A DNA stretch of 55,735 nucleotides from NCBI GenBank assembly GCA_028096805.1, contig JAOHDU010000004.1, positions 1 through 55,735 of the forward strand. The letters are read 5' to 3'. A program made the translations under genes and the position numbers. The notes under the pieces were generated by a model. That model had not been told where the DNA came from and made no database searches. It saw only the letters and a program-made list of their open reading frames with translations. Shown here one piece after another: positions 41,135 to 52,943 of the stretch. This stretch comes from Pontimonas sp. (GTDB taxonomy: Bacteria > Actinomycetota > Actinomycetes > Actinomycetales > Microbacteriaceae). How positions within the stretch are numbered: position 1 is the first letter of the stretch; every line of letters starts with the position of its first letter.

Positions 41135-42019
41135 GTGGTGATGACCATGGATGCCGTTGTTGACTGGTTTGAGGCGTCCCATCGGGACCTCCCCTGGCGC
41201 TCACCGGACACCACCGCCTGGGGTGTCCTGGTGTCCGAAGTGATGCTTCAGCAAACTCCGGTCCCCCGGGTCGTTCCCCTGTGGCTGGAGTGGTTGGACC
41301 GGTGGCCCACACCCGAAGCCTGCGCGAAGGCTCCGCTGTCGGAAGTTCTCACCCTGTGGGGGAGGCTCGGTTACCCCAGGAGAGCAAAACGTCTCCACGA
41401 ATCAGCACAGGCCATTGTGGAGCGCCACAATGGCGAACTCCCCCACGACCTCGAGGAGCTCCTGGCGCTCCCCGGCGTCGGCGATTACACCGCGCGAGCG
41501 ATCCGATGCTTTGCTTTCGGCTATCCCGACCCCGTGGTGGACACGAATGTCCGTCGCGTGTTAGCTCGGCTCGAACACGGCGAAGCAGAAGCTGGTCCAC
41601 CCCGCACTGCTGCTGACCTGCGCGCTGGTCAAGAAGCCCTCGACCAGGTGCGAGGCGCGCGGAGGCAGGTCACGCTCGCTAAAGGCTTGATGGAACTGGG
41701 AGCGGTGCTCTGCACCGCGCGGAAACCCCTGTGCGGCAACTGCCCGGTTTCTGCATCGTGCCGGTGGAGGGCCGAGGATTACCCGCCCTATGAGGGCAAA
41801 CGCGCATCCGCCCAGGCTCGCTATGAAGGCAGCGACCGCCAAGCGCGAGGGTTAGTGCTGCGCGAACTGCGCGCCAGCGATACCCCGGTGCCGCTGTCGT
41901 TCCTGGGGACACTGGTCAGCGACCCGCAACAGTTTTCCCGGGCGCTTCACTCCCTGGTGGAGGACGGTCTGATTCGATATACCGCTGATTCCGAGGAGTC
42001 TGTCGAGCTTGGGTCCTAA
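41135..42019 (+). CDS. mutY: A/G-specific adenine glycosylase
   Basis: DLPWRSPDTTAWGVLVSEVMLQQTPVPRVVPLW; HhH LLALPGVGDYTARAI; Fe-S CxxC motifs. Confidence 0.95.
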   Translation: MVMTMDAVVDWFEASHRDLPWRSPDTTAWGVLVSEVMLQQTPVPRVVPLWLEWLDRWPTPEACAKAPLSEVLTLWGRLGYPRRAKRLHESAQAIVERHNGELPHDLEELLALPGVGDYTARAIRCFAFGYPDPVVDTNVRRVLARLEHGEAEAGPPRTAADLRAGQEALDQVRGARRQVTLAKGLMELGAVLCTARKPLCGNCPVSASCRWRAEDYPPYEGKRASAQARYEGSDRQARGLVLRELRASDTPVPLSFLGTLVSDPQQFSRALHSLVEDGLIRYTADSEESVELGS

Positions 42020-42789
42020 GCCTTGTCGCGGCGAATGATTTCTTTCATTCCCTCGATGGCCACGGGCAGCAAGTGGTCAACTTTTGACGCTTCCCATTCC
42101 TCAGGCGTCATCGGCGATTGATCCGGGTGACCCATCACCATCATCAGTCCGCCGGCTCTCACCCGGAGAACCGAAGAGACAATGTACAAAGCGGCTGCTT
42201 CCATCTCCGAGCAGATGGCACCCCCGCCAATCCACGCGGCCCAGCGGTCACTGAGCTGAGAGGCCACGGGCATTCGCTCGGGAGCGTGCTGGCCGTAGAA
42301 GGAGTCCTTGGATTGGGAAACACCGACGTGAACGTTTTTATCCATACCCACAGCAGCATCGCGAAGGGCCTGAGTGATATCTACGTCGGCGACGGCCGGA
42401 AACTCGATGGGAAGGTAATGCAACCCTGTTCCCTCATCGCGGATCGCACCCGAAACAATGGCGATATCCCCTGGCTTAATGTGCTCCTGCATGGAGCCCG
42501 AAGTCCCCACGCGAACAAAGGTGTCCGCTCCGATGGCGACGAGCTCTTCTAGGCCGATCGCGGCCGAAGGTCCCCCAATACCTGTCGACATCACTGCGAC
42601 TTTTTCCCCTTCGAGATACCCGGACCAGGTCTCATACTCCCGGTGGCTTGCCACTTTCTGGGGCTCGTCAAAATAGGACGCGATCATTTCGCAACGACCG
42701 GGATCTCCCGGGAGGAAGACGTATCGGCCGACATCGCCCTTGGCCAATTCAATGTGGTACTGGCGGGGGTTATCGCGCTTCATCGACAC
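42016..42789 (-). CDS. Nucleoside phosphorylase (uridine phosphorylase-like)
   Basis: VFLPGDPGRCEMIASYFDEPQKVASHREYETWSG...VGTSGSMQ...SEMEAAALYIVSSV. Confidence 0.92.
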   Translation of the reverse strand: MSMKRDNPRQYHIELAKGDVGRYVFLPGDPGRCEMIASYFDEPQKVASHREYETWSGYLEGEKVAVMSTGIGGPSAAIGLEELVAIGADTFVRVGTSGSMQEHIKPGDIAIVSGAIRDEGTGLHYLPIEFPAVADVDITQALRDAAVGMDKNVHVGVSQSKDSFYGQHAPERMPVASQLSDRWAAWIGGGAICSEMEAAALYIVSSVLRVRAGGLMMVMGHPDQSPMTPEEWEASKVDHLLPVAIEGMKEIIRRDKA

Positions 42790-42901
42790 TGGGTTCTCCG
42801 TCTGTTCGTGCGGGCAATTCTTGCCGGCATAGCGTTGTGGGGGCTATCTAGGACGATAGAGCGCTCTTCGCCAACGAGCAAGCGAGCGCTCATGTGCGCG
42901 T

Positions 42902-43354
42902 CTAGCGGTCTGTTGAGGAGGACTCTTCCTCGCCGGGCACGCTCTTGTAGGGATCAGCGTCGCCGGCGAAACGGGCGGACTGAGCCTGCCGGCCCGTTTC
43001 CGCATCTCGCTCACTGGCTTCACGCAACAGGTCCGCAATCGCCGAAGCGTTTTCGGGCAGGCCATCCAAAATGAACTCCAAGCTCGGCGTCAGCCGTGCG
43101 GTGATGTTCTTACCGACTTCGGTGCGCAACATGCCCGTCGCTGCGCGCAGCGCCTTCTGGGTGTCTTTGCGTTCAACTTCATCCCCAAGAACCGTGTAAA
43201 AAACACTGGCGTGTTGGAGATCACCCGTCACTTGAACATCGGTGATGGTGACAAACCCGAGCCGAGGGTCACGAAGTCCGCGTTGGAGGCGCTCAGCAAG
43301 GATTTGGCGGATCAAATCGGCCATCTTCCTTGCCCGAGGTGAGTTACTACTCAC
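42902..43354 (-). CDS. rbfA: 30S ribosome-binding factor A
   Basis: [50 protein letters not shown]. Confidence 0.96.
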   Translation of the reverse strand: MSSNSPRARKMADLIRQILAERLQRGLRDPRLGFVTITDVQVTGDLQHASVFYTVLGDEVERKDTQKALRAATGMLRTEVGKNITARLTPSLEFILDGLPENASAIADLLREASERDAETGRQAQSARFAGDADPYKSVPGEEESSSTDR

Positions 43355-45935
43355 GGATCTTCTCTTTCATCTCGATGGTCTCGATTTCGTCACCCACCTG
43401 GATGTCCTTGAGCTTGCCCAACCCGATTCCACACTCGAAGTCCGTCTTGACCTCGGTGACGTCGTCCTTGAATCGACGCAGCGAATCAATCGCAAGCCCA
43501 TCGTGCAAAACCACGCCATCGCGAATGATGCGCGCTTTGGCGTTCCTGGTGATGGTTCCCGACCGGACAATACATCCGGCGATGGTTCCCGCCTTCGAGG
43601 ACTTGAAGACCTCGCGCACCTCGGCAAAGCCCGACTGGACTTCTTCGAATTCGGGCTTGAGCATGCCCTTGAGCGAGTTCTCGATCTCTTCCAGAGCGTT
43701 GTAGATCACCGAGTAGAAGCGAACGTCAACACCCTCGCGCTGTGCGCGCTCGCGCGCCTTCGCATCGGGTCGAACGTTGAATCCGACAATGATCGCGTTA
43801 TCGATTGTGGCGAGGTTGATATCGCTCTCGGTGATTGCTCCCACACCGCGGTGGATGATGCGCAACTGCACCGAATCGCCGACCTCAATTTTGAGCAACG
43901 ACTCTTCGAGAGCCTCCACGGCACCGGAGACGTCTCCCTTGATGATGAGGTTGAGAGCTTCGATCTTGCCGTCTTCGAGAGCCTTGGTGAAGTCCTCGAG
44001 GTTGATGCGCTTACGAGCCTTCGCCAGCAAGGCGTTGCGCTCTGCTGCCTCACGCTTCTCCGCAATCTGACGAGCAGTTCGGTCATCGTCGGTGACCAGG
44101 AACGTGTCACCCGCACGAGGAACGCTGGAGAGCCCCTGGACCGCAACCGGCCTCGAGGGGTAGGCCTCCTCAACTGCCTCACCGTTTTCATCCGTCATGG
44201 CACGAACACGACCGTAGGCGGTACCGGCAACGATGGCTTCACCCACGCGCAGGGTTCCCGACTCAATCAGCACCGTGGCTACGGCGCCGCGACCCTTGTC
44301 GAGTTTGGCCTCGATGGCAACACCTCGCGCGGTGCGGTTGGGGTTTGCGCGCAGATCTAGCCCAGCGTCGGCCGTGAGAAGTACGGCGTCCAAGAGGTCG
44401 CTGATCCCCTCGCCTTTCAAAGCCGAAACCTTGACCATCTGGGTGTCGCCGCCGTATTCCTCAGCCACCAGACCGAATTCGGTGAGCTGCTGGAGCACTT
44501 TGTCGGCTTTTGCCCCGGGCGCATCCATCTTGTTGATGGCGACCACAATCGGGACTCCGGCAGCTTGTGCGTGATTCAGGGCCTCAATCGTCTGGGGCAT
44601 GATTCCATCGTCGGCCGCGACCACCAGGATCGCGATGTCCGTAACCTGTGCACCTCGCGCACGCATGGCCGTGAAGGCCTCGTGACCGGGGGTGTCGACA
44701 AACGTGACAGCTCGTTCGATTCCCTCGTGCTCGGTCCACACCTGGTAGGCGCCGATGTGCTGGGTGATCCCGCCAGCTTCAGCGGCGGTGACGTTGGCAT
44801 TTCGAATGGCATCGAGCAGCTTGGTCTTACCGTGGTCGACGTGACCCATGACCGTCACGACCGGCGGACGAATGACCAGGTCGGCTTCGTCTTCCACCTC
44901 GTCGAGGTCAATATCGAAGCTTTCCAGGAGCTCTTTATCTTCGTCTTCCGGCGAGACGATCTGTACCTTGTAGCCCAGCTCGGTACCGAGGATTTCGAAG
45001 GTCGCTTCATCGAGCGACTCCGTTGCTGTGGCCATTTCGCCAAGCTGGAACAGAACCGTCACCAGGTTTCCGGGGGGAACCGGGAAACCCGTCAAGTTTT
45101 CAATCTTGTCGGCGAAATCGCTCATAGAGGCGCCCTGGCGCAGACGGATGACGGTGGAGCCGTCACCGCGCGGGATGGATACGCCGCCTAAGCTTGGCGC
45201 CTCCCGCATTTCGTACTCTTGCCTCTTGGTCCGCTTCGACTTACGAGACTTGCTCTTGCCGCCACCGCGACCAAAGGCACCTGCGGTGCCACCGCCGGGG
45301 CCACGACCCCGACCACCGGCACCGGGGCGACCGCCACCGGGACGCGACCCGCCAGGTCCACCACCGGGACCTCCGCCAAAGCCACCGGGTCCACCACCGG
45401 GGCGCCCGGGACCACCGGAACGCTGCTGGAAGGGAGCGCGGGGCCCACCCTCACTGGGGGCAGGGCGGCGCGGCATCGCTCCCTGACCCGGGCGCGGAGC
45501 CGTGGGTCGACCCATTCCCTGAGCAGAGGCGAAAGGATTGTTACCGGGGCGCGGGATGCCGGGCTTGGCCATTCCCTGTGACGAAGCGAAAGGATTGTTA
45601 CCGGGGCGCGGAATACCGGGCTTCGACGACGGCGCCCCGCCATCCTCGGGAGCGGCTGGCTTTTCTGGCGCAGCCGGCGCCTGCGCTACTGGCTCGTCAA
45701 CCACAGGCGCAGCGGGCTTTGGAGCCGCTTTGGGGGCAGGCTTCTCTTCCTTCGGAACGGGCACAACGCCCTCTTCAGCGAAGGCTGCTTTGAGCTTCCT
45801 TGCGACGGGAGGCTCCACCGTCGATGAGGGACCTTTGACGAACTCGCCAATTTCTTTGAGCTTTTCGAGTGTGCGCTTGGAATCGATGCCCAGTTCTGCA
45901 GCAATCTCGTGTACGCGTGGTTTTCCAGCCACCAT
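43347..45935 (-). CDS. infB: Translation initiation factor IF-2
   Basis: GTPase [15 protein letters not shown]; Gly/Pro-rich N-terminal linker typical of actinobacterial IF-2. Confidence 0.98.
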   Translation of the reverse strand: MVAGKPRVHEIAAELGIDSKRTLEKLKEIGEFVKGPSSTVEPPVARKLKAAFAEEGVVPVPKEEKPAPKAAPKPAAPVVDEPVAQAPAAPEKPAAPEDGGAPSSKPGIPRPGNNPFASSQGMAKPGIPRPGNNPFASAQGMGRPTAPRPGQGAMPRRPAPSEGGPRAPFQQRSGGPGRPGGGPGGFGGGPGGGPGGSRPGGGRPGAGGRGRGPGGGTAGAFGRGGGKSKSRKSKRTKRQEYEMREAPSLGGVSIPRGDGSTVIRLRQGASMSDFADKIENLTGFPVPPGNLVTVLFQLGEMATATESLDEATFEILGTELGYKVQIVSPEDEDKELLESFDIDLDEVEDEADLVIRPPVVTVMGHVDHGKTKLLDAIRNANVTAAEAGGITQHIGAYQVWTEHEGIERAVTFVDTPGHEAFTAMRARGAQVTDIAILVVAADDGIMPQTIEALNHAQAAGVPIVVAINKMDAPGAKADKVLQQLTEFGLVAEEYGGDTQMVKVSALKGEGISDLLDAVLLTADAGLDLRANPNRTARGVAIEAKLDKGRGAVATVLIESGTLRVGEAIVAGTAYGRVRAMTDENGEAVEEAYPSRPVAVQGLSSVPRAGDTFLVTDDDRTARQIAEKREAAERNALLAKARKRINLEDFTKALEDGKIEALNLIIKGDVSGAVEALEESLLKIEVGDSVQLRIIHRGVGAITESDINLATIDNAIIVGFNVRPDAKARERAQREGVDVRFYSVIYNALEEIENSLKGMLKPEFEEVQSGFAEVREVFKSSKAGTIAGCIVRSGTITRNAKARIIRDGVVLHDGLAIDSLRRFKDDVTEVKTDFECGIGLGKLKDIQVGDEIETIEMKEKIRE
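45530..45623 (-). repeat. 57-bp direct repeat within infB linker
   Basis: Two copies of gcgaaaggattgttaccggggcgcggratrccgggctt offset by 57 bp; encodes repeated [17 protein letters not shown]. Confidence 0.8.
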
Positions 45936-46015
45936 TCTCCTGTCTGGGCGAACCCAGTCAGGGCGCGCCGCTACCTACATTTGAGGCTCATCGCGAGCCG
46001 TTCATGAGGATTCCA

Positions 46016-46291
46016 TTAGCCATTCAGCCTTGTCTTAGCGAGGTCGGTTGACCTACTGAGGTTTTCCAGAGCGTCGCAGTCGAGTTTCGGACCCATTTTC
46101 AAGGCCCTCCCCCACGCTCTGCGCTGAAGAGAGTGAGAAATGCAGCCCTGGTTGCGGTGCACATAGGCCCCGCGCCCCGGCAGTTTCTTGCCCTCATCAA
46201 CGACCAGCTTGTGATCCACCGCCACTGCTCGAAGAAGGTTATTCGTCGAATCCGTGGACTGGCACCCCAAGCAACGCCTGATCACTGCCAT
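46016..46291 (-). CDS. ylxR: YlxR (DUF448) RNA-binding protein
   Basis: MAVIRRCLGCQ...LLRAVAVDHKLVVDEGKKLPGRGAYVH; between nusA and infB. Confidence 0.9.
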   Translation of the reverse strand: MAVIRRCLGCQSTDSTNNLLRAVAVDHKLVVDEGKKLPGRGAYVHRNQGCISHSLQRRAWGRALKMGPKLDCDALENLSRSTDLAKTRLNG

Positions 46292-46334
46292 TCTAGCCCC
46301 TTACCTGGGCGAAGAGCCACCGTGTGGGGCTCGC

Positions 46335-47342
46335 TCAGGAATCCATCACCGAATCCGGCTGGATATCGATCTTGGCTCCGGTCAATTTGGCTGCCAAGCG
46401 GGCGTTCTGACCCTCCTTGCCAATGGCCAGGGAGAGTTGGTAGTCCGGAACGAGAGCCCGCACCTGCCGCGCCTCCTGGTCCAGCACGAAAGCGCTGGTC
46501 ACTTTGGAGGGACTCAGCGCATTCGACACAAACTGGGCGAGATCGTCCGAGTGGTCGACGATGTCGATTTTCTCATCGCCAAGTTCGGCCTGAACCGCTC
46601 GAACCCTCTGGCCGAGTTCGCCGATGCACGCGCCTTTGGCATTCAAGCCCGGCTCAATCGCCGTCACCGCAATTTTGGTGCGGTGACCAGACTCGCGGGC
46701 AATGGACACAATGTCGATCAGCCCTTTTTGAAGCTCCGGCACCTCGAGAGTAAACAGCTGGCGAATCAAGCCGGGGTGTGTGCGACTGACCGTAATGGCG
46801 GGCCCTTTTGTGCCTTTTTCCACCTTGGTTACGTAGGCACGAAGCCTCGAGCCGTGCTCATAGACTTCGCCGGGGACCTGCTCTTCCGGGGGCAAAATAG
46901 CTTCCACTTCACCCAGGTTGAGGTGAATCATTCTGGGGTTGGGGCCCTGTTGGATAACACCGGAAACGATGTCCCCTTCCTTGCCGCGGTACTCACCCAA
47001 GATGCGATCGTCACCGATGTCGCGCAACCGCTGATTGATGACGTGCTTCGCTGCGGTGGCAGCGATGCGACCAAAATCGTGCGGGGTGTCGGCTTCTTCG
47101 CCGATGACTTCGCCCTCGTCGTTCACGATAGGGATGTACAGGGTGACATGGCCGGTCTTTTTGTCGAGCTCAACACGTTCACGCGGAGCGTCGGGGTCGA
47201 TACGCTGCCCGCGGTTGTCCGCAAGGCCCATGTGCTTCTCGTAGGCGACCAAAATGGCCTGTTCGATGATCGCCACTAAGTCATCAAAGGGAATTTCGCG
47301 CTCTGATTCCATCAGTTTCAGCACGCTCATGTCGATGTCCAT
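46335..47342 (-). CDS. nusA: Transcription termination/antitermination protein NusA
   Basis: S1 and KH domain sequence; AKLTGAKIDIQPDSVMDS C-terminus. Confidence 0.96.
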   Translation of the reverse strand: MDIDMSVLKLMESEREIPFDDLVAIIEQAILVAYEKHMGLADNRGQRIDPDAPRERVELDKKTGHVTLYIPIVNDEGEVIGEEADTPHDFGRIAATAAKHVINQRLRDIGDDRILGEYRGKEGDIVSGVIQQGPNPRMIHLNLGEVEAILPPEEQVPGEVYEHGSRLRAYVTKVEKGTKGPAITVSRTHPGLIRQLFTLEVPELQKGLIDIVSIARESGHRTKIAVTAIEPGLNAKGACIGELGQRVRAVQAELGDEKIDIVDHSDDLAQFVSNALSPSKVTSAFVLDQEARQVRALVPDYQLSLAIGKEGQNARLAAKLTGAKIDIQPDSVMDS

Positions 47343-47428
47343 GACAGCCCTCCTATTCGATTGTGCACACCGGGTGTGCTGCTAGCCAGAGTACAAGGGG
47401 CCAGACGTTTCCTCTACCCCAAACCTGC

Positions 47429-49192
47429 TTACGCTGAGGGCAGGGCGGCCAGCACGTCATCCAGCGGCATCGCGGTGCGCTCGCCGGTCCGGCGGTTCCA
47501 GTACTCCACCTGGCCTGCCGCAGCGTCCCTTCCCACAATCACGATGTGGGGAACACCCAGAATTTCCGCATCGGCAAACTTCACGCCCGGTGAAAGTTTG
47601 GGTCGATCGTCAAAAAGGACCTCTCTGCCGGATGCCTCCAGGTTCGCACACAGTTGCTCGGCAACCTCAAACACCACCTCGTCTTTGCCCGCTGCCACCA
47701 CGTGCACGTCGTAGGGGGCGATGGCCTCTGGCCAGATCAAACCCTTATCGTCGTTGTTGGCTTCAGCGATCACAGCAACCAGGCGGGTGACGCCGATTCC
47801 GTAGGAACCCATGGTGACCGTGACGAGGGACCCGTTTTCATCAAGAACTTTGAGTCCCAGCGCTTCGGCATACTTGCGCCCCAGCTGAAAAACGTGCCCA
47901 ATTTCCATGCCCCGCGCAGTTTCGATCGGCCCCGAACCATCCGGTGCTTCATCGCCATCAACAACCGCAGCGATGTCCACCACACCATCAGCGTGAAAGT
48001 CGCGACCGAACACCAGGTCGAATACGTGCTGCTCGTGGACGTTAGCGCCCGTCACCCACGAAGTTCCCGGCACAACGCGAGGGTCAACGTAGAACCTCAG
48101 TCCCGTGGATGCTTCGCTGCCAAGCCAGGGACCGCTGGCGGACCAGGGGCCGATGTAACCCTTGACAAGCCCCGAGTTCTTCGCAAAATCCTCGTCGGTT
48201 GCCTGCTCCACGCCAGCGGGGGCAAAAGCCACCTCTGCACGTTTCATGTCGACGTCACGATCGCCGGGTACCCCGACGACCACAAGCTCGCGAGAATCGT
48301 CCGGGTGCACGAGTGCGAGCACCACGTTTTTCAGGGTGTCTGCTGCCACCCACGGACCTGATTCTTTGGGGTGCCGGTCGTTAGCCAGTGCCACCAGTGT
48401 GTCGATAGTGGGGGTATTGGGGGAATCAAACACCACCGGTTCGCCGGCGGGTATATCAAGTGCCGCGGGGGCGGTGGAGACAAAGGCTTCCACGTTTGCT
48501 GCGTAGCCGCCCGCTGTTTTGACGTAGGTGTCTTCACCAATGTCTGTGGGGTGGAGGAACTCTTCACTGCGCGAGCCTCCCATGGCTCCCGCGTCCGCAT
48601 TGACGATGACGTAGTCAAGGCCCAGCCGCTGGAAAATGCGCTCATAGGCATCACGCTGTGCTTGGTAGCTGGTTTCTAACCCCTCATCGGTGTAGTCAAA
48701 GGAGTAGGCGTCCTTCATGGAGAACTCGCGACCCCGCAGCAGGCCAGCGCGTGGACGAGCCTCATCGCGATATTTATCCTGAATTTGATAGATCATCAGC
48801 GGGAGATCTTTGTAGCTCGAGTACAGGTCCTTCACCGTGAGGGTGAAGACTTCTTCGTGAGTGGGTGCCAGCAAATATTCCGCTTCTTTGCGGTCTTTGA
48901 GCCGAAAAATGCCGTCCCCGTACTCGTCCCAACGACCCGTTTTTTCATAGGGTTCTTTGGGTAACAGAGCGGGGAAATGAACGTGTTGCGCACCGGCAGC
49001 CTGCATTTCCTCGTGCACAATCTTCTCGATGTTCTGCCGCACCCGAAGGCCTAAAGGCAGCCAGGCAAAAATGCCCGGCGCTTGGCGCCGGATGTAGCCG
49101 GCTCGAACCAACCACTTATGGCTGGCGACTTCCGCGTCAGCGGGGTCCTCACGCAGAGTACGGACAAAGAGCTTGCTCAGGCGTGTAGGCAC
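47429..49192 (-). CDS. proS: Prolyl-tRNA synthetase
   Basis: [48 protein letters not shown]; class II motifs. Confidence 0.98.
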   Translation of the reverse strand: MPTRLSKLFVRTLREDPADAEVASHKWLVRAGYIRRQAPGIFAWLPLGLRVRQNIEKIVHEEMQAAGAQHVHFPALLPKEPYEKTGRWDEYGDGIFRLKDRKEAEYLLAPTHEEVFTLTVKDLYSSYKDLPLMIYQIQDKYRDEARPRAGLLRGREFSMKDAYSFDYTDEGLETSYQAQRDAYERIFQRLGLDYVIVNADAGAMGGSRSEEFLHPTDIGEDTYVKTAGGYAANVEAFVSTAPAALDIPAGEPVVFDSPNTPTIDTLVALANDRHPKESGPWVAADTLKNVVLALVHPDDSRELVVVGVPGDRDVDMKRAEVAFAPAGVEQATDEDFAKNSGLVKGYIGPWSASGPWLGSEASTGLRFYVDPRVVPGTSWVTGANVHEQHVFDLVFGRDFHADGVVDIAAVVDGDEAPDGSGPIETARGMEIGHVFQLGRKYAEALGLKVLDENGSLVTVTMGSYGIGVTRLVAVIAEANNDDKGLIWPEAIAPYDVHVVAAGKDEVVFEVAEQLCANLEASGREVLFDDRPKLSPGVKFADAEILGVPHIVIVGRDAAAGQVEYWNRRTGERTAMPLDDVLAALPSA

Positions 49193-49212
49193 CGCTCTAG
49201 ACTACCCGCCCA

Positions 49213-50361
49213 CTATGCCGTGACGACCTCGGGAGCACCGCTGGGGGCATCGGGCATTTCTGCCGCGAGCCGGTTGGCCTCCTCAATCAAGGTCGCGACA
49301 ATGTCCGCTTCCGGAACCGTCTTGATGACTTCACCCTTGACAAAAATCTGGCCTTTACCGTTTCCACTGGCGACACCCAGATCTGCTTCGCGCGCTTCAC
49401 CGGGTCCGTTCACCACGCAGCCCATCACGGCAACGCGCAGAGGCACCGTCATGCCCTCGAGGCCCTTGGTGACATCCTCGGCCAGTGTGTAAACATCCAC
49501 CTGTGCCCGGCCACAGCTGGGGCACGAAACGATTTCAAGCTTGCGCTCCCGAAGGTTGAGGGATTCAAGAATCTTGAGGCCCACTTTCACCTCTTCGGCC
49601 GGTGGGGCAGACAGCGACACCCGGATCGTGTCCCCGATCCCCTCGCCGAGCAGAATTCCGAACGCAACGGAGGATTTGATGGTGCCCTGGAAGGCAGGGC
49701 CCGCCTCGGTTACACCCAGGTGGAGCGGCCAGTTACCGCGCTCGGCGAGCTGGCGATAGGCCTTCACCATGACGATGGGGTCGTTGTGCTTGACCGAGAT
49801 TTTGAAGTCGTGAAAGTCGTGCTCTTCAAAAAGACTGGCTTCCCACACAGCACTCTCGACGAGAGCCTCCGCGGTGGGCTTCCCATATTTTTGGAGAAGC
49901 CGCGGGTCCAACGAACCAGCATTGACACCGATGCGAAGACTGACCCCGGCGTCTTTCGCCGCCTTGGCGATTTCGCCCACTTTGTCGTCAAACTTCTTGA
50001 TGTTCCCGGGGTTTACGCGAACAGCGCCACACCCGGCGTCAATCGCCTGGAACACGTACTTGGGCTGGAAGTGAATATCCGCAATGACAGGAATTTGGCT
50101 CTTCTTCGCGATGATCGGCAAGGCTTCGGCATCATCGGAGGTGGGCACGGCGACACGGACAATGTCACAACCCGTAGCGGTGAGCTCGGCAATCTGCTGA
50201 AGAGTCCCGTTAATGTCGGTGGTTTGAGTCGTGGTCATCGACTGGACGCTGACCCTGGCATCGCCGCCAACTTTGACTTTCCCCACATTAATTTGCCGGG
50301 TCTCTCGGCGGGGAGCGAGGGTTTCGGGAACCTTGGGCATCCCTAGGTTGATAGCTGGCAC
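49213..50361 (-). CDS. ispG: (E)-4-hydroxy-3-methylbut-2-enyl-diphosphate synthase
   Basis: [69 protein letters not shown]. Confidence 0.98.
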   Translation of the reverse strand: MPAINLGMPKVPETLAPRRETRQINVGKVKVGGDARVSVQSMTTTQTTDINGTLQQIAELTATGCDIVRVAVPTSDDAEALPIIAKKSQIPVIADIHFQPKYVFQAIDAGCGAVRVNPGNIKKFDDKVGEIAKAAKDAGVSLRIGVNAGSLDPRLLQKYGKPTAEALVESAVWEASLFEEHDFHDFKISVKHNDPIVMVKAYRQLAERGNWPLHLGVTEAGPAFQGTIKSSVAFGILLGEGIGDTIRVSLSAPPAEEVKVGLKILESLNLRERKLEIVSCPSCGRAQVDVYTLAEDVTKGLEGMTVPLRVAVMGCVVNGPGEAREADLGVASGNGKGQIFVKGEVIKTVPEADIVATLIEEANRLAAEMPDAPSGAPEVVTA

Positions 50362-50475
50362 TCGGTGGCACCCTTTCGTCGTCGCATCGATTGATGCAGT
50401 CGTTCCTCTATCTTAACGGCCGAGCCTTTCCCAGGCTCTCAGCCGAGCGAGGCTCACAAAGCACACGCCGGAGGT

Positions 50476-51804
50476 CTAAGAAAACAGCCGTATCGGATTG
50501 ACGATGTCGGCATACATGAGCAGAACGCTCATCCCCCCAAGAATCGCGACCACCACAAGAGTGAGCGGAACCAGGCGCGAGGCGTTCACAGGACCAGGAT
50601 CAGGTTTACCCCGGGCCCTCACGACTTTACGACGCACCGAATCGAAGAGGGCGACAGCGACGTGACCACCATCGAGAGGCAGGAGAGGGATGAGGTTGAA
50701 CACGAAGAGCGCCACGTTGAGGGACGCCAGGATGCCAATCAAACTGGCGGTGCGATCACTGAGTGAGAGAGTGTCGACAGTTGCAATCTCTCCGGCGATA
50801 CGCCCGACACCCACAACACTGATCGGCCCATTCGGGTCACGCTCATCCGGCCCAAACGCTGCGCGCGCGGTGTCGACTAATCGTTGCGGGAGCGTCGCGA
50901 TAATTCGGGCAACGCCCACCGTGTTGTCCCACACGGCCGGAAGAACCTCGGTGACCGGTTGGCGTTGATTCTCCAGCGCGGAACTAATCCCTACGAAACC
51001 GACGTTTTCGACCTGCGGATTTCCCTGCGCATCGACCAGAATCTCGCCGTCTTCCCCAAAGGCATAGCGTTCGGTAAGTAGTGGCGTCAGAGTTGTCGCC
51101 TGCACTTGCCCATCGCGCTCAAAAGTTATCGGCAGTGCGCGACCGGGCGACAAACGAATTTTCTCCGTCAGGGCGAACCACTCATCTACGGCTTCACCAT
51201 TGACGGACGTGATGCGGTCACCTGGTTGAAGCCCGGCGAGAGCACCGGGCGCGGCCGGGTCATTGGGCCCGCACTCGCTCCTGGTCTGCGTCGCAGGCAC
51301 GACGCATTCGGAGACCGAGCCAACGCTCAGGCTCAAAGCAGGAACACCAAATCCCATCAGCACGACGGCGTAGAGCACCACAGCGATCAACAAATTCATC
51401 AATGGCCCACCGAGCATGATGGTGATCCGCGGAATCAGTGGCAGCCGGTAGAAGCTGCGCTTTTCCATGTCGTCACGCTCTGCCTGTTCGGGAGTGACGT
51501 CCTCCCCCACAGCGTTATCGAGGAAACCCGTGGTCGAGACGGTGCTGGGGGTGTTCTCATCTTTCGGGGGATACATCCCCGCCATCGCTACGTAACCACC
51601 GAGCGGAATAGCTTTGAACCCGACCTCGGTTTCGCCGCGCTTTCGGGAGAAAAGGGTGGGGCCAAACCCAATCATGAACTGGGAAATGTAGACACCAAAC
51701 TTCTTCGCGGGGAAATAGTGTCCCCACTCGTGCAGGGCAATCGAGGCAATCAGCCCGAGTGCAATGACGAGAACACCCAGAGCGAAGGCCAGAGCTGTTT
51801 CCAC
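50476..51804 (-). CDS. Site-2 protease (M50, RseP-like) with PDZ domain
   Basis: HEWGH zinc motif; FMIGFGPTLFSRKRGETEVGFKAIPLGGYV; NLIPLLPLDGG. Confidence 0.95.
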   Translation of the reverse strand: METALAFALGVLVIALGLIASIALHEWGHYFPAKKFGVYISQFMIGFGPTLFSRKRGETEVGFKAIPLGGYVAMAGMYPPKDENTPSTVSTTGFLDNAVGEDVTPEQAERDDMEKRSFYRLPLIPRITIMLGGPLMNLLIAVVLYAVVLMGFGVPALSLSVGSVSECVVPATQTRSECGPNDPAAPGALAGLQPGDRITSVNGEAVDEWFALTEKIRLSPGRALPITFERDGQVQATTLTPLLTERYAFGEDGEILVDAQGNPQVENVGFVGISSALENQRQPVTEVLPAVWDNTVGVARIIATLPQRLVDTARAAFGPDERDPNGPISVVGVGRIAGEIATVDTLSLSDRTASLIGILASLNVALFVFNLIPLLPLDGGHVAVALFDSVRRKVVRARGKPDPGPVNASRLVPLTLVVVAILGGMSVLLMYADIVNPIRLFS

Positions 51805-51848
51805 GGCGTCACTCTAACCCGCGGGCCTGACACAGCCTTGGTTGATGC

Positions 51849-52943
51849 TTAGAGCGCTCCCTCGGCAATCAGCCGATCTGCCTCTTGACGCGCCCAGTCC
51901 TCAGCGCCGAGCACGCCTTCCAAGCTCATCACGTCGGGGCTGTGACGCTCCACCACCGAGGCTATGACATCGGTAATTCCGGTGAAGGCCAAGGCGCCGC
52001 GATGAAAAGCAGCGACGGCTTGCTCGTTGGCGGCGTTGAAGACCGCCGGGTAGGTAAGCCCTGCTTCGCCGACCGATTTGGCCATCGCTACCGCCGGGAA
52101 AGCCCCGTCATCAAGGGGTTCAAAGGTCCACTCGTGGCGCTGCGTCCAGTCGATCCCGGCAATGACGCCGGGCATGCGCTCGGGCCAGGTGAGGCCCCAC
52201 GCGATCGGCAAGCGCATATCTGGCGGTGATGCTTGCGCCATGGTGGAGCCATCCACAAATTCCACGAGCGAGTGCACGATGGATTGGGGGTGAACGGTGA
52301 CCTCAATACGATCAAAAGGCACACCAAAAAGCAGGTGCGCCTCGATCACTTCGAGGCCTTTGTTCACAAGCGTTGCGGAATTGGTGGTGACCACTAAACC
52401 CATATCCCACGTGGGGTGAGCGAGCGCTTGGGCCGGGGTTACCTCGTGCAGAGACTCGCGGGTGCGACCGCGGAAGGGGCCCCCGCTCGCGGTCACGATG
52501 AGCTTCGCCACTTCGGAGGCGCGGCCTGCCATGAGGGCTTGCGCCAGTGCCGAGTGCTCAGAATCCACGGGGACGATCTGGTCGGGTCTGTGCAGGGCAT
52601 CCGCCACCAAGCTGCCCCCGACGATCAGGCTTTCTTTGTTCGCTAAGGCGAGGGTGGCGCCTGATGCCAGAGCCGCCAGCGTGGGTTCGAGACCCACGGA
52701 CCCGGTGATCCCGTTGACCACCACATCGCAGGGGGTGTCCCGCACCAGAGCAGCGGCTTCCGCAGCGCCCACGGCAATCCGGTCAGTGGGGACCCCGAGG
52801 GCGGCGGCTTGCGCCTGTGCGCCCTCGATATCGGAGCCCACGGCGAGACCCACCACCTGGAAGTCTTCCGGGTGGGCAGAAATAACATCGATGGCTTGTG
52901 TGCCAATGGATCCGGTGGATCCCAGCAGGATGACTCTACGCAC
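51849..52943 (-). CDS. dxr: 1-deoxy-D-xylulose-5-phosphate reductoisomerase
   Basis: [31 protein letters not shown]; start set to GTG at 52943, overlapping mnmA by 8 nt. Confidence 0.96.
   Translation of the reverse strand: MRRVILLGSTGSIGTQAIDVISAHPEDFQVVGLAVGSDIEGAQAQAAALGVPTDRIAVGAAEAAALVRDTPCDVVVNGITGSVGLEPTLAALASGATLALANKESLIVGGSLVADALHRPDQIVPVDSEHSALAQALMAGRASEVAKLIVTASGGPFRGRTRESLHEVTPAQALAHPTWDMGLVVTTNSATLVNKGLEVIEAHLLFGVPFDRIEVTVHPQSIVHSLVEFVDGSTMAQASPPDMRLPIAWGLTWPERMPGVIAGIDWTQRHEWTFEPLDDGAFPAVAMAKSVGEAGLTYPAVFNAANEQAVAAFHRGALAFTGITDVIASVVERHSPDVMSLEGVLGAEDWARQEADRLIAEGAL

Noticed and set aside
43242-44360. 372-aa plus-strand ORF
   Set aside because: Antisense to infB; no recognisable domain.
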